Notes under the pieces: generated by a model
What the model was told of the DNA's origin: nothing
Databases searched by the model: none
Seen by the model: only the letters and a program-made list of their open reading frames with translations
In this document: in pieces, positions 24,103 through 31,952 of the stretch
Position numbering within the stretch: the first letter of the stretch is position 1
Layout of the letters: each line of letters opens with the position of its first letter
Translations under genes and position numbers: made by a program
Assembly: GCA_031291715.1 (NCBI GenBank)
Contig: JARLIN010000243.1
Coordinates: 1-32,230 of the forward strand
DNA length: 32,230 nucleotides
Direction of reading: 5' to 3'
DNA from: Rhodopila sp.
GTDB taxonomy: Bacteria; Pseudomonadota; Alphaproteobacteria; Acetobacterales; Acetobacteraceae

Positions 24103-26157
24103 CTAGCCTTCGATTCGGGAGAAATCAGCGATCTGGTCCATGATGGACCGGACCTGGTTGAGCAAACGCAAACGATTGCGGCGTAAATCGGGCTCCGTGG
24201 CGTTCACGGTCACCTTTTCAAAGAACGCGTCCAGGGGCGCGCGGATGCCGGCCATATAGACCATGGCTCCGCGATAGTCCTCGCGCCTTAGCGTTTCCTC
24301 GGCGGCGACCGTCAGAGCGGCCGCGGCGGTGTAGAGCTGCGCTTCCTCATCGGATCGCAGCTCGTCAACATCGGGTGCGCCGGAATGGGGCCCGTCTTTA
24401 CGGTCCTCGATGCGCAGGATGTTCGCCGCACGGCGGTAGCCGGCGAGCAGATTCGTGCCATCCGACGCCGCGAGCAATTCACCCACCGCCTCGGCGCGGG
24501 CGAGCAGTGCGACCAGATCGTCGTCCTGACCGGCCTCCAGGCCGCGCGCGCCGAACACCGCATTCAGAATATCGTAGCGCGCACCCTCCACCCGGAGCTG
24601 AACGGTCAGGCGTTCGACGATGAACTCGAACACGGCCTGCACCGTGGCCTGATCCGCGGTGGCGGCAGCCAGCAGATCGCGCAGGTGCACGCGCAGGCCG
24701 TTTTCGCGGATGATGCGGATCACGCCGAGCGCCGCCCGGCGCAGCGCATAGGGATCACCCGAGCCGGTGGGCTTTTCGCCGATCGCGAAAAAGCCCGTCA
24801 GTTGGTCCAGCTTGTCGGCCAGGGCGACGGCGATCGAAACCGGGGCGGACGGTGCGGCCTCGGCGGGACCACGCGGGGCGTAGTGGTCGCGGATGGCGTC
24901 CGCGACTTCGCGGGCTTCGCCGTCGTGCAGCGCGTAATAGCGGCCCATGACACCTTGCAGCTCGGGGAACTCCCCGACCATGCCGGTGACGAGGTCCGCC
25001 TTCGCCAGTTCAGCGGCGCGGGCGGCCTGGACCGGGTCGGCGTCGACCAGAGGGGCGATTCTGGCGGCCAGGGCCTTGAGGCGACGGACACGGTCGCCCT
25101 GCGTTCCGAGTTTGGCCTGAAAGGTAACCTTGTCGAGCGCCGGGATGCGGCTTTCCAGACGGGTCTTGCGGTCCAGGTCCCAGAAATGGCGGGCGTCGGA
25201 GAAACGGGCGCGGAGGACTCGTTCATTGCCGGCGATGATGGCGGCGCCGTGGTCGTCGGCCTCGATATTGGCGACGAAGGCGAACCAGGGGGCGGCATCA
25301 CCCTCGGCGGTGCGCAAGGCGAAGTAGCGCTGGTTCACGCGCATGGAGACCTGCATGACCTCCGGCGGCAGATCCATGTGCTCGTCCGCGATACGGCCCA
25401 GGTGCGGCACCGGCCATTCGACCAGACCGGCGACCTCATCCAGCAGACCGGGGTCATCCACAACGGTCAGGGATTTCTCGGCAGCCAGACCGGCGATACG
25501 GTCGGCGATGACGCGCTTGCGGTCGGTGGCATCGACCAGGACGCGGTGCGCGGCCAGCTTCTCCCGCCAATCGGCGGCGGAGGACACAGCGAAAGCGCCA
25601 GGGGCGTGGAAGCGGTGGCCCTCAGTCAGGTTGCCGGACGCAAGATTGTGGCCGTCATCGCTGCCGTCACGCAGGTCGAACGGCACGACCACACCGTCCA
25701 GCAGGCAGATGATGCGGCGGAGGGGACGGACCCAGACGAAGTTGCTACTGCCACCCCAGCGCATGGATTTCGGCCAGTGGAAGCGGCGCAGCAGTCCCGG
25801 CATGGCGCCGGCGATCAGCTCGGCGGCGGAGATCGCGGCGGCGCTTTTCTCCAGCACCCAGTAGTCGCCTTCCTGGCGAAGCTGGTCGCGGGTGGCATTG
25901 TGCTTGCGAAGGAAGCCGGTCAGCGCCTGTTCCGGCGCGTTGGCGCGGGGGCCGCGTTCGGTGGAACTGGCGGCGGCGACTTCGGCGGCCACCTCGGCAC
26001 CCAGCGCGATGCGGCGGGGACCGAACCAGGTGACGACGTTGGCGGGCGCGATCTGGGCGAGCACCGCCGTGACAGCGCGTTCGAGTTCGGCCGCGCCGCC
26101 GCGCTGCATGCGAGCGGGGATTTCCTCGCTGAACAGTTCCAGGAAAAGTTCGGGCAT
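24103..26157 (-). CDS. glyS: Glycyl-tRNA synthetase beta subunit
   Basis: A 684-residue protein starting MPELFLELFSEEIPARMQ, the fixed beginning of GlyS. The middle contains MRVNQRYFALR, LDKVTFQAKLGTQGDRVRRL and GVMGRYYALHDGE; the C-terminal anticodon-binding domain has YDILNAVFGARG and FFEKVTVNATEPDLRRNRLRLLNQVRSIMDQIADFSRIEG. With GlyQ it forms the alpha2beta2 enzyme that charges tRNA-Gly; the beta subunit supplies tRNA recognition. The start at 26157 follows the family; the track start at 26259 reaches into vapC. It begins only 2 bp after the vapC stop, so it must be translated from a transcript that also carries vapBC, or from a promoter inside vapC. Confidence 0.97.
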   Translation of the reverse strand: MPELFLELFSEEIPARMQRGGAAELERAVTAVLAQIAPANVVTWFGPRRIALGAEVAAEVAAASSTERGPRANAPEQALTGFLRKHNATRDQLRQEGDYWVLEKSAAAISAAELIAGAMPGLLRRFHWPKSMRWGGSSNFVWVRPLRRIICLLDGVVVPFDLRDGSDDGHNLASGNLTEGHRFHAPGAFAVSSAADWREKLAAHRVLVDATDRKRVIADRIAGLAAEKSLTVVDDPGLLDEVAGLVEWPVPHLGRIADEHMDLPPEVMQVSMRVNQRYFALRTAEGDAAPWFAFVANIEADDHGAAIIAGNERVLRARFSDARHFWDLDRKTRLESRIPALDKVTFQAKLGTQGDRVRRLKALAARIAPLVDADPVQAARAAELAKADLVTGMVGEFPELQGVMGRYYALHDGEAREVADAIRDHYAPRGPAEAAPSAPVSIAVALADKLDQLTGFFAIGEKPTGSGDPYALRRAALGVIRIIRENGLRVHLRDLLAAATADQATVQAVFEFIVERLTVQLRVEGARYDILNAVFGARGLEAGQDDDLVALLARAEAVGELLAASDGTNLLAGYRRAANILRIEDRKDGPHSGAPDVDELRSDEEAQLYTAAAALTVAAEETLRREDYRGAMVYMAGIRAPLDAFFEKVTVNATEPDLRRNRLRLLNQVRSIMDQIADFSRIEG

Positions 26158-26159
26158 GT

Positions 26160-26555
26160 TCAGTCTTTCAGTGCCGGCTCGACGTCGGTTTGGGCGAAAT
26201 CGTCGCCAATGAACAGGAGGGGCTCTCCCGACAGCTTGGCGAGCGCGTAGGCAAAGCAATCGCCATAGTTCAGCTTCGCGGGATGGTTGCCGCGGCCATA
26301 GTCAGCATGGGCGCTCCGGCTGCGATAGGCGGCCTCGACGGTGACAGGCACCAATTCCATGCCAAGTTCTTGAATCAAGTCCTCGAATCTGGCTTTGGCC
26401 CGTGGATTTTTCCGCGAGTCGACGACCATGGCGGCTTCCACCCAGTTCGCGACCGACATGCGCAGCGCGGGCGCATCGACCATGGCCGCGGCCACGCGCG
26501 GCTCATCCGGTTCGTTCAGGATCATCGCCAGAAGTGCTGAGCTATCCACGATCAT
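26160..26555 (-). CDS. vapC: PIN-domain toxin, VapC family
   Basis: A 131-residue PIN-domain ribonuclease. The acidic metal-binding residues are in place: Asp4 (MIVDSSAL), Glu40 (SVANWVEAAM), Asp99 (KLNYGDCFAYALA) and Asp118/119 (FIGDDF). VapC toxins cut tRNA or rRNA and are held inactive by VapB. The start at 26555 fits the family beginning; the track ORF from 26660 overlaps vapB. It is 7 bp downstream of vapB and 2 bp upstream of glyS, i.e. packed inside the glyQ-glyS operon. All catalytic residues are present, so the toxin should be active. Confidence 0.9.
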   Translation of the reverse strand: MIVDSSALLAMILNEPDEPRVAAAMVDAPALRMSVANWVEAAMVVDSRKNPRAKARFEDLIQELGMELVPVTVEAAYRSRSAHADYGRGNHPAKLNYGDCFAYALAKLSGEPLLFIGDDFAQTDVEPALKD

Positions 26556-26562
26556 CCCATGA

Positions 26563-26826
26563 TCACCGGGGCAAACCCGTCTCATCGTCGTAGAGCCAGC
26601 TATGATCGGAGGTCGGCAGGTCCTCTCCCATGGCGGCGCGGATATCCGAGGTGATCGCACGTAACCGCTTCAGCCGCTGTTCGCGGTCCTGGCTTTGCAA
26701 CTGCCGATGGAGACGCTCACGCAGCGCCTCAGTCACCACAGCCGTCAAGCTCTCGCCGGTCAATTCGGACAGGCGAGAAGCCAGGCGGTAAGCGTCCTCG
26801 CTCTTGATGTTCAGTTGCGTGCCCAT
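26563..26826 (-). CDS. vapB: VapB-type antitoxin (Rv0623-like)
   Basis: An 87-residue protein. The N-terminal half, MGTQLNIKSEDAYRLASRLS followed by ELTGESLTAVVTEALRERL, matches the Rv0623/PSK-operon transcription factor family, which folds as a DNA-binding dimer and represses its own promoter. The C-terminal half (RAITSDIRAAMGEDLPTSDHSWLYDDETGLPR) is acidic and Trp/Tyr-containing, as expected for the toxin-neutralising tail. GAGG stands before the ATG at 26826; the track start at 26934 extends into the 52-codon ORF's region without family support. Forms a two-gene unit with vapC. Confidence 0.9.
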   Translation of the reverse strand: MGTQLNIKSEDAYRLASRLSELTGESLTAVVTEALRERLHRQLQSQDREQRLKRLRAITSDIRAAMGEDLPTSDHSWLYDDETGLPR

Positions 26827-26850
26827 ATCCACCTCGTGGTAGATTGTTGG

Positions 26851-26861
26851 ACCATTATGGT
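26851..26861. promoter_or_regulatory. Candidate vapB operator/promoter palindrome
   Basis: ACCATTATGGT is a perfect 11-bp palindrome 25 nt upstream of the vapB start. On the minus strand it contains CATAAT, a possible -10 box, and it is embedded in two TCTACCA direct repeats 22 nt apart. Autoregulation of vapBC would place an operator here. Confidence 0.4.
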
Positions 26862-26930
26862 AGAATGAGCGTTCCGGCGCCACACACAAAGCATCCCGCC
26901 GGGCGCGGTCATCGTGGAAACCCGCTCTCG

Positions 26931-27089
26931 TCACAGAGGAACCTGTCGCCAGCCATGGTCCGACGTCACATCGTCGGGCCTGTTGACTATGATCTCATCC
27001 GCGATTGCCAACAGACGCGCCTTGAGACCCCTCGCGTCGCGAGGCTGTCGGGCGTCGTCCATCGGAGACGCTTTGGGGATGCCCGTCAT
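26931..27089 (-). CDS. 52-residue protein translationally coupled to glyQ
   Basis: The ATG at 27089 overlaps the glyQ stop as ATGA. The product starts [20 protein letters not shown] and continues [20 protein letters not shown] to a short tail ending WRQVPL. The ORF-track version (114 residues from 27275) overlaps glyQ in another frame; only the last 52 codons are credible. The helical, charged middle looks like real coding sequence, but I do not recognise a family and the short length leaves doubt. It lies between glyQ and vapB. Confidence 0.5.
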   Translation of the reverse strand: MTGIPKASPMDDARQPRDARGLKARLLAIADEIIVNRPDDVTSDHGWRQVPL

Positions 27090-27949
27090 GCCGCCTCTCC
27101 GGCCACCCAGACCTCGCAGCAGCCCTTCGCCAGCGCGCGCACACGGCCGATGTAACTTGCCCGCTCTGTCACGCTGATCACGCCGCGCGCATCCAGCAGA
27201 TTGAACAAATGGCTGGCCTTGATGCACTGGTCGTAGGCCGGAAGCGCCAGCTTCCGCTCCAGCAGGGCGCCGCACTCGCCCTCGGCATCCGTGAAGTGGC
27301 GCGACAGCATGGCGGTGTCGGCGAACTCAAAATTATGCGCGCTGTATTCGCGTTCGGCGCGGAGGAAAACGTCGCCGTAGCTCACCCCTGCCCCGTTGAA
27401 GTCCAGGTCGTAAACGTTTTCCTTGTCCTGGACATACATTGCCAGGCGTTCCAGCCCGTAGGTCATCTCGAAGCTGGGATAGGTCACCGGAATACCGCCG
27501 ACCTGCTGGAAATAGGTGAACTGGCCGACCTCCATGCCGTCGCACCAGACTTCCCAACCCAGGCCCCAGGCGCCCAGGGTCGGGCTTTCCCAGTCGTCCT
27601 CGACGAAGCGGAAATCGTGCCGCAGCGGGTCCAGGCCGATTTCCCGATAGCTCGCCAGCAGCAGCTCCTGCGCGTCCGCCGGGCTGGGCTTCATGATCAC
27701 CTGGTACTGGTAGTAATGCTGCAGCCGGTTGGGGTTCTCACCATAGCGGCCGTCGGTCGGGCGGCGGCTGGGCTGCACATAGGCGGCGCGCCACGGCTTC
27801 GGCCCCAGCGCGCGCAAAGTGGTGGCCGGATGGAACGTGCCGGCGCCCATCTCAGCGTCGTACGGCTGCAGGATGAGGCAGCCCTGACGCGCCCAGAAAC
27901 CCTGCAGCCGCAGAATAAGGTCCTGAAAGCTGGGTGCGGTTGGGTTCAT
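27086..27949 (-). CDS. glyQ: Glycyl-tRNA synthetase alpha subunit
   Basis: A 287-residue class II aminoacyl-tRNA synthetase subunit, normal length for GlyQ. Conserved segments are [67 protein letters not shown] and [22 protein letters not shown]. The alpha subunit binds ATP and glycine and makes glycyl-adenylate. AGGA lies 6 nt before the ATG. It is the first gene of a cluster glyQ-orf52-vapB-vapC-glyS-ppdK in which glyQ and glyS, normally adjacent, are 929 bp apart. Confidence 0.97.
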   Translation of the reverse strand: MNPTAPSFQDLILRLQGFWARQGCLILQPYDAEMGAGTFHPATTLRALGPKPWRAAYVQPSRRPTDGRYGENPNRLQHYYQYQVIMKPSPADAQELLLASYREIGLDPLRHDFRFVEDDWESPTLGAWGLGWEVWCDGMEVGQFTYFQQVGGIPVTYPSFEMTYGLERLAMYVQDKENVYDLDFNGAGVSYGDVFLRAEREYSAHNFEFADTAMLSRHFTDAEGECGALLERKLALPAYDQCIKASHLFNLLDARGVISVTERASYIGRVRALAKGCCEVWVAGEAA

Positions 27950-28144
27950 CGTGGTCCTGGCGGCTTGATCTGTGCCCGTTCCGGTCTCCCGGCACGGCGG
28001 GCGCCATTAAGCATCCCGGCCAGAACTGGACAAGCGGTGGCGTGATTTTGACGCTTCTTCTTGCGGCGCACGTGATCCAGGTCGCCCTCCGGCACGTATG
28101 ACCTCCCGTGGCAAAGCCCATACGCACGCCGATCGCCATCGCGA

Positions 28145-28381
28145 TTGGTCGGCCTTCTCGCGCTGGCCGGCTGCGGCTACGGCTACGGCTACGGCTACGG
28201 CTACGGCTACGGCTACGGCTACGGCTACGGCTACGGCTGGATATCCGCCCGCCAGCCGGTCGTCGATGACACGACTTATCAATCTCTGCTCGGCCGATTG
28301 AAGGATCAGGGTTACGACATCGGCCAATTCCGCCGCGTGGCACAGACTCCGGCCAAGATCGGGAATCCCGGCTTCCAATGA
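28145..28381 (+). CDS. Short lipoprotein: (Gly-Tyr)10 followed by a lipocalin-like C-terminal tail
   Basis: From TTG at 28145 the frame gives 78 residues: VGLLALAGC with a lipobox (LAGC), then ten Gly-Tyr pairs from the GGCTAC repeat, then GWISARQPVVDDTTYQSLLG, RLKDQGYDIGQF and RRVAQTP. The tail resembles the end of Blc-type lipocalins (WxLSRxPxxxxxxYxxLLxxAxxxGYDxxxLxxTPQ); the beta-barrel that should precede it is missing. There is no good Shine-Dalgarno sequence and the n-region lacks positive charge. One base earlier in another frame, ATACGCACGCCGATCGCCATC would give an ordinary signal start if ATA were ATG, so the 5' end may be decayed by a start mutation and a frameshift. A short hairpin (GACCGC-CTTAA-GCGGTC) covers the stop. 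Could be a remnant rather than an active gene. Confidence 0.45.
   Translation: MVGLLALAGCGYGYGYGYGYGYGYGYGYGYGWISARQPVVDDTTYQSLLGRLKDQGYDIGQFRRVAQTPAKIGNPGFQ
28175..28234 (+). repeat. (GGCTAC)10 hexanucleotide tandem repeat
   Basis: Ten perfect copies of GGCTAC followed by a degenerate GGCTGG. Both strands stay open through the repeat: plus reads (Gly-Tyr)n, minus reads (Val-Ala)n. Slippage would alter the count without shifting the frame. Confidence 0.97.
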
Positions 28382-28516
28382 CCGCCTTAAGCGGTCTATG
28401 TGCGACCGGCCGGACTTCGGGCGCGACTCGGTCGCGATCGGTCGCGGCCCGACATTGCGACAGACAGAGGCTCATACGATATGACCGATAACCGGCCATC
28501 CCCTCATGGGGGCACG

Positions 28517-28945
28517 ATGCGGAACGGGGCACGGATCGCCCTTCTCATGACCGGCGTTCTGCTGGCCGCCTGTTCTCAGCCCCCCCAGGGCGCGGCCGGG
28601 TCCAAGCTGCGCGTTTATGCCGCCGATCTCTCGGGTGCGGCAAAGACATGCGAGGTGCCGCAGGTCACCCCGGCAGCCGGCAAGACAACTGAAGTGCCGA
28701 TCAAGGTGGGCAATGACGGTGGCTGGTGCGGCATCCGCGTACACCAGGACAGCCTCAAGCCGTTCGATGTCGGGTTGCTGTCCGCCCGCCCGGCGCATGG
28801 CGACGTGCTAATCCACCAGGTCGGTGACGATACACGGATCGACTACACGCCGGACCGCGGGTTCACCGGCTCCGACAGCTTCGCGGTGAAACTGATCCCC
28901 GGCGACGATACGATCCATGCCGTGGTCACCGTCACCGCGCCCTGA
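28517..28945 (+). CDS. Lipoprotein with Ig/cadherin-like C-terminal domain
   Basis: The 142-residue protein starts MRNGARIALLMTGVLLAAC, a lipoprotein signal with lipobox LAAC (Cys19). The mature part has a Cys pair (KTCEV, GWCGI) and two similar Ig-like beta segments; the end, RIDYTPDRGFTGSDSFAVKL followed by AVVTVTAP, is the common motif of bacterial Ig-like/cadherin-like tandem domains. Role unknown; an envelope structural or binding protein is the fair guess. ATG at 28517 is preceded by GGGGG and directly begins the signal peptide; an upstream in-frame ATG at 28481 would add a 12-residue hydrophilic extension. A palindrome 16 bp after the stop may end transcription. Confidence 0.78.
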   Translation: MRNGARIALLMTGVLLAACSQPPQGAAGSKLRVYAADLSGAAKTCEVPQVTPAAGKTTEVPIKVGNDGGWCGIRVHQDSLKPFDVGLLSARPAHGDVLIHQVGDDTRIDYTPDRGFTGSDSFAVKLIPGDDTIHAVVTVTAP

Positions 28946-28961
28946 GCTGGCCGTCCCTCTT

Positions 28962-28991
28962 CATCATGGCCCGGGATATCCGGCCATGATG
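28962..28991. repeat. REP-like palindrome after the lipoprotein gene
   Basis: CATCATGGCC-CGGGATATCC-GGCCATGATG: perfect 10-bp arms. The ATGGCC/GGCCAT core is shared with the elements at 9950, 15469 and 32122. May serve as a terminator. Confidence 0.6.
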
Positions 28992-29054
28992 GTTGGGAAA
29001 TGATTTGCCTGTCATCCAGAGCGTGATCGTTTCAGGTTGAAGAAATCAAGCTCT

Positions 29055-29112
29055 CCAGTGTCTCGAATCTGAAGTTGGGCCTAGCGGGCGAACCTCAGAT
29101 TCGAGACACTGG
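29055..29112. repeat. 22-bp inverted repeat with 14-nt loop
   Basis: CCAGTGTCTCGAATCTGAAGTT and AACCTCAGATTCGAGACACTGG pair at 21 of 22 positions around GGGCCTAGCGGGCG. There is no T-run on either side. It is AT-richer and unrelated to the 'ggccatg' palindromes. Confidence 0.75.
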
Positions 29113-29339
29113 CTCTTTATGCAGTGGCCTGCTTATCCCCGAAGCTCGCCGCATCATGCGACGACCTTCGCAGGTAGGACACCAGCTCGTTTGCTTAAGA
29201 GGGCGATTCCCATCTGATGTTGATGTAACCTCAGACGTTCGCGCTCTAACACATTCCTGACAAGGGGTCGTGGCACCCCATTGCATGATACGCGTGTGTG
29301 CTGACATATAGCTCGGTGGCTTGTCGACAGAGGACTCCG

Positions 29340-30755
29340 ATGTCGCACCTTGATCCGCTTTTGCTGGCTCGCATCCAGTTCGGCTTCACGATCTCGTTCC
29401 ACATCATCTTTCCCGCGATCACCATCGGCCTCGGCAGCTATCTCGCCGTGCTTGAGGGCCTGTGGCTGCTGAAGAAGGATCCAGTCTATCACGACCTGTA
29501 TCACTTCTGGTCGAAGCTGTTCGCGGTCAACTTCGCAATGGGCGTCGTCTCCGGCCTGGTCATGGCGTATCAGTTCGGCACGAACTGGAGTTCGTTTTCG
29601 ACGTTCGCCGGCAGCGTTACCGGTCCTCTGCTGACCTACGAGGTGCTGACTGCATTCTTCCTGGAAGCCGGCTTCCTGGGCGTCATGCTGTTCGGCTGGA
29701 ACAAGGTTGGACCCGGCCTGCACTTCTTCGCCACGCTGATGGTGGCGGCCGGGACGATCGTGTCCATGACCTGGATCCTGGCATCCAACAGCTGGATGCA
29801 GACGCCGCAGGGTTATGAGATCATTGGCGGACGCGTGGTTCCGACCGATTGGCTCTCGGTGATCTTCAACCCGTCATTCCCGTACCGTCTGGTGCATATG
29901 GGCCTCGCCGCCTACCTGGCGACCGCGTTGTTCGTCTGCTCGGCCGGGGCCTGGCATCTGCTGAAATATCGCGACAACCCGCGCGTGAGGACGATGTTCT
30001 CGATGGCGCTGTGGATGGTGCTGGTCACCGCGCCGATCCAGATCTTCGTCGGCGACCTGCATGGCCGCAATACGCTCGAACACCAGCCCGCCAAGATCGC
30101 CGCGATCGAGGGACATTGGTCGAATGCCCCCGGCCAGAGCGTGCCGCTGATCCTGGTCGGCTGGCCCGACATGGCCGACCAGAAGACGCTGGGCGCGATT
30201 GAGCTTCCGCATCTGGGAAGCATGATCCTGACCCACACCTGGAACGGCCAGATCCCTGGCCTGGACGATTTTCCCGCAACCGACCGCCCGGACGCGACGA
30301 TCATCTTCTGGACCTTTCGCATCATGGTTGGCCTTGGCTCGCTGATGCTGCTGTTGGGCCTGGCCGGCGCCTGGCTCCGCTGGCGCGGGGAGTTGTATCA
30401 GCACCGGTTGTTCCTGCGCTGTGCGGTCGCCATGGGCCCAGCTGGCCTCCTGGCGATCCTGGCCGGATGGATCACGACGGAGGCCGGCCGTCAGCCCTGG
30501 GTTGTTTATGGCGTGATGCGGACCGCCGACGCCGTCTCCCACCATTCGGCTCTTGCGCTCAGTGTCAGCCTGTTGGTGTTCGTCGTCGTGTATTTTGCGG
30601 TGTTCGGCATTGGCATCTCCTACATGCTGAAACTCGTGGCGAAAGGACCTGATCGCGAGACCGGCGCCATGCCCCCGCCCCATACGGAGTTCCCTTCCCG
30701 GCCGATGTCCGCGGCGCCCGATGTGGAACCAACACCGGCCAGCACGGGAGCATGA
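29340..30755 (+). CDS. cydA: Cytochrome bd-type quinol oxidase subunit I (cyanide-insensitive, short Q-loop)
   Basis: The 471-residue membrane protein carries the quinol site and the haems. Haem ligands are His21 (FTISFHIIFPA), His186 (YRLVHMGLA) and Met329 (TFRIMVGLG). GRQPWVVYGVMRT near the end matches CioA/CydA. The Q-loop region after GDLHGRNTLEHQPAKIAAIEG is short compared with E. coli CydA (522 residues), which places it with the CIO-type oxidases (also called cioA). The complex oxidises ubiquinol and reduces O2 to water without proton pumping, and tolerates cyanide and low oxygen. GAGGA lies upstream of ATG 29340; the track start at 29298 has no support. cydB overlaps by ATGA. Confidence 0.95.
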   Translation: MSHLDPLLLARIQFGFTISFHIIFPAITIGLGSYLAVLEGLWLLKKDPVYHDLYHFWSKLFAVNFAMGVVSGLVMAYQFGTNWSSFSTFAGSVTGPLLTYEVLTAFFLEAGFLGVMLFGWNKVGPGLHFFATLMVAAGTIVSMTWILASNSWMQTPQGYEIIGGRVVPTDWLSVIFNPSFPYRLVHMGLAAYLATALFVCSAGAWHLLKYRDNPRVRTMFSMALWMVLVTAPIQIFVGDLHGRNTLEHQPAKIAAIEGHWSNAPGQSVPLILVGWPDMADQKTLGAIELPHLGSMILTHTWNGQIPGLDDFPATDRPDATIIFWTFRIMVGLGSLMLLLGLAGAWLRWRGELYQHRLFLRCAVAMGPAGLLAILAGWITTEAGRQPWVVYGVMRTADAVSHHSALALSVSLLVFVVVYFAVFGIGISYMLKLVAKGPDRETGAMPPPHTEFPSRPMSAAPDVEPTPASTGA

Positions 30756-31783
30756 CGGCGATGGGCATCGACCTTTCCCTGATCTGGGTGCTGATCATCG
30801 GCTTCGGCCTGATGATGTATGTTCTCATGGATGGCTTCGACCTGGGAATCGGCATCCTGTTCCCGTTTGTCCCGCACAGCAGCGACCGGGACATAATGGT
30901 CAACACCGTCGCCCCGGTGTGGGATGGCAACGAAACGTGGCTTGTGCTGGGCGGCGCCGGCCTGATGGCGGCGTTTCCCCTCGCCTACGCCGTTCTGCTG
31001 AGCGCGCTCTACATCCCGCTCGTGCTGATGCTGACCGGGCTGATATTGCGCGGCGTCGCCTTCGAGTTCCGCTTCAAGGCGGACGAGGCGCACCGGCGGT
31101 TCTGGGACATCGCCTTCGCCGGCGGATCCTATGCCGCGGCGTTTTTCCAGGGCGCGGCGCTGGGCGCATTCATCAATGGTTTCGTGATCACCGGCCAGAC
31201 ATACGAAGGCGGCGCGCTGGACTGGCTGTCGCCGTTCAGCGTCTTCACTGGGCTGGGCGTCATCGTCTCTTATGCCCTGCTGGGCAGCACGTGGCTGACG
31301 ATCAAGACCGAGGGCGTGCTGCAGGAGCACATGATCAGTTACGCCCGGCGCATCGTTCCGGTTCTGCTGGCCGGAATTGTCGTGGTCAGCCTGTGGACCC
31401 CGCTGGCGCACAGCGCCATCGCCAGCCGCTGGTTCTCGGTGCCGAACATCTTCTATTTCGCGCCGGTGCCGATCCTGGTGGTGGCGACAAGCTGGCAGTT
31501 GCTGCGGCTGCTGGCCGGCGGTTCGGAAGGCAATGTCCCCAGGGCGGGACCGTTTCTGCTGACGCTGTTCCTGCTGTTCCTGGGCTACAGCGGCCTGGCG
31601 ATCAGCCTTTGGCCCAACATCATCCCGCCCGGCGTGTCGTTCCGGGACGCGGCGGCCCCACCGCAGAGCCAGGGCTTCGCGCTGGTTGGCGCGCTGCTGA
31701 TCATCCCGATCATCCTGACCTACACCGGCTGGGCCTATTACATCTTCCGCGGCAAGGTGACGGGGAGCGAGGGCTACCACTGA
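30752..31783 (+). CDS. cydB: Cytochrome bd-type quinol oxidase subunit II
   Basis: A 343-residue protein with eight to nine membrane helices. LMDGFDLGIGILFPFV, NTVAPVWDGNETWLVLGGAGLMAAFP and ILRGVAFEFRFK are the signature segments of CydB/CioB; Asp and Glu in DGNETW lie in the proton/oxygen path. ATG at 30752 overlaps the cydA stop (ATGA); a second Met three codons on is an alternative. The stop overlaps the start of a 38-residue gene (TGATG), so the three genes form one coupled operon. Confidence 0.96.
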   Translation: MTAMGIDLSLIWVLIIGFGLMMYVLMDGFDLGIGILFPFVPHSSDRDIMVNTVAPVWDGNETWLVLGGAGLMAAFPLAYAVLLSALYIPLVLMLTGLILRGVAFEFRFKADEAHRRFWDIAFAGGSYAAAFFQGAALGAFINGFVITGQTYEGGALDWLSPFSVFTGLGVIVSYALLGSTWLTIKTEGVLQEHMISYARRIVPVLLAGIVVVSLWTPLAHSAIASRWFSVPNIFYFAPVPILVVATSWQLLRLLAGGSEGNVPRAGPFLLTLFLLFLGYSGLAISLWPNIIPPGVSFRDAAAPPQSQGFALVGALLIIPIILTYTGWAYYIFRGKVTGSEGYH

Positions 31784-31899
31784 TGTGGGGCCGCCGCGTC
31801 CTGTGGCTGGTCGCGATCTGGTCGGCGAGCGTGCTCGCGGTTGGCGTCGCGGCCTTGCTGATGCGCGGGTTAATGAGCATGGCCGGACTAACCGGCTGA
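31783..31899 (+). CDS. DUF2474 small membrane subunit of cytochrome bd oxidase
   Basis: A 38-residue single-helix protein hidden in the track inside a longer out-of-frame ORF. It starts MWGRRVLWLVAIWSASVLAV and continues GVAALLMRGLM, i.e. a basic N terminus and one membrane span. Its ATG shares the A of the cydB stop (TGATG). DUF2474 proteins occupy this place after cioAB/cydAB genes, as CydX does in E. coli, and are believed to stabilise the oxidase. Assignment is by position, size and pattern. Confidence 0.85.
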   Translation: MWGRRVLWLVAIWSASVLAVGVAALLMRGLMSMAGLTG

Positions 31900-31920
31900 G
31901 CCTGGGATCAATCGCCTCCG

Positions 31921-31952
31921 AAAGCGGCCAGCCCTGTCCTCCCGGCCGCTTT
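31921..31952 (+). terminator. Terminator of the cydAB operon
   Basis: AAAGCGGCC and GGCCGCTTT form a 9-bp stem around a 14-nt loop, 21 nt after the last stop codon. Only three T follow, part of the stem, so efficiency is uncertain. Confidence 0.6.

Larger units (their letters stand above)
28946..29339. other. Intergenic region upstream of cydA with palindromes
   Basis: No credible gene in 394 bp. From left to right it holds a REP-like palindrome, the string gagcgtgatcgtttcaggtt that I recognise vaguely as a dispersed alphaproteobacterial motif, a 22-bp inverted repeat, and about 220 bp of cydA leader. I saw no clear FNR/ANR box (TTGAT-N4-ATCAA). Confidence 0.6.

Noticed and set aside
24385-26250. 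621-codon plus-strand ORF
   Set aside because: It is the antisense shadow of glyS; composition is the reverse-complement codon bias of a high-GC gene and no motif is recognisable.
28175-28234. CRISPR-like array
   Set aside because: The repeat unit is only 6 bp and contiguous, with no spacers; it is a microsatellite.
30721-31899. 392-codon plus ORF ending at 31899
   Set aside because: Out of frame with cydB over most of its length; only its last 38 codons are real (the DUF2474 gene).
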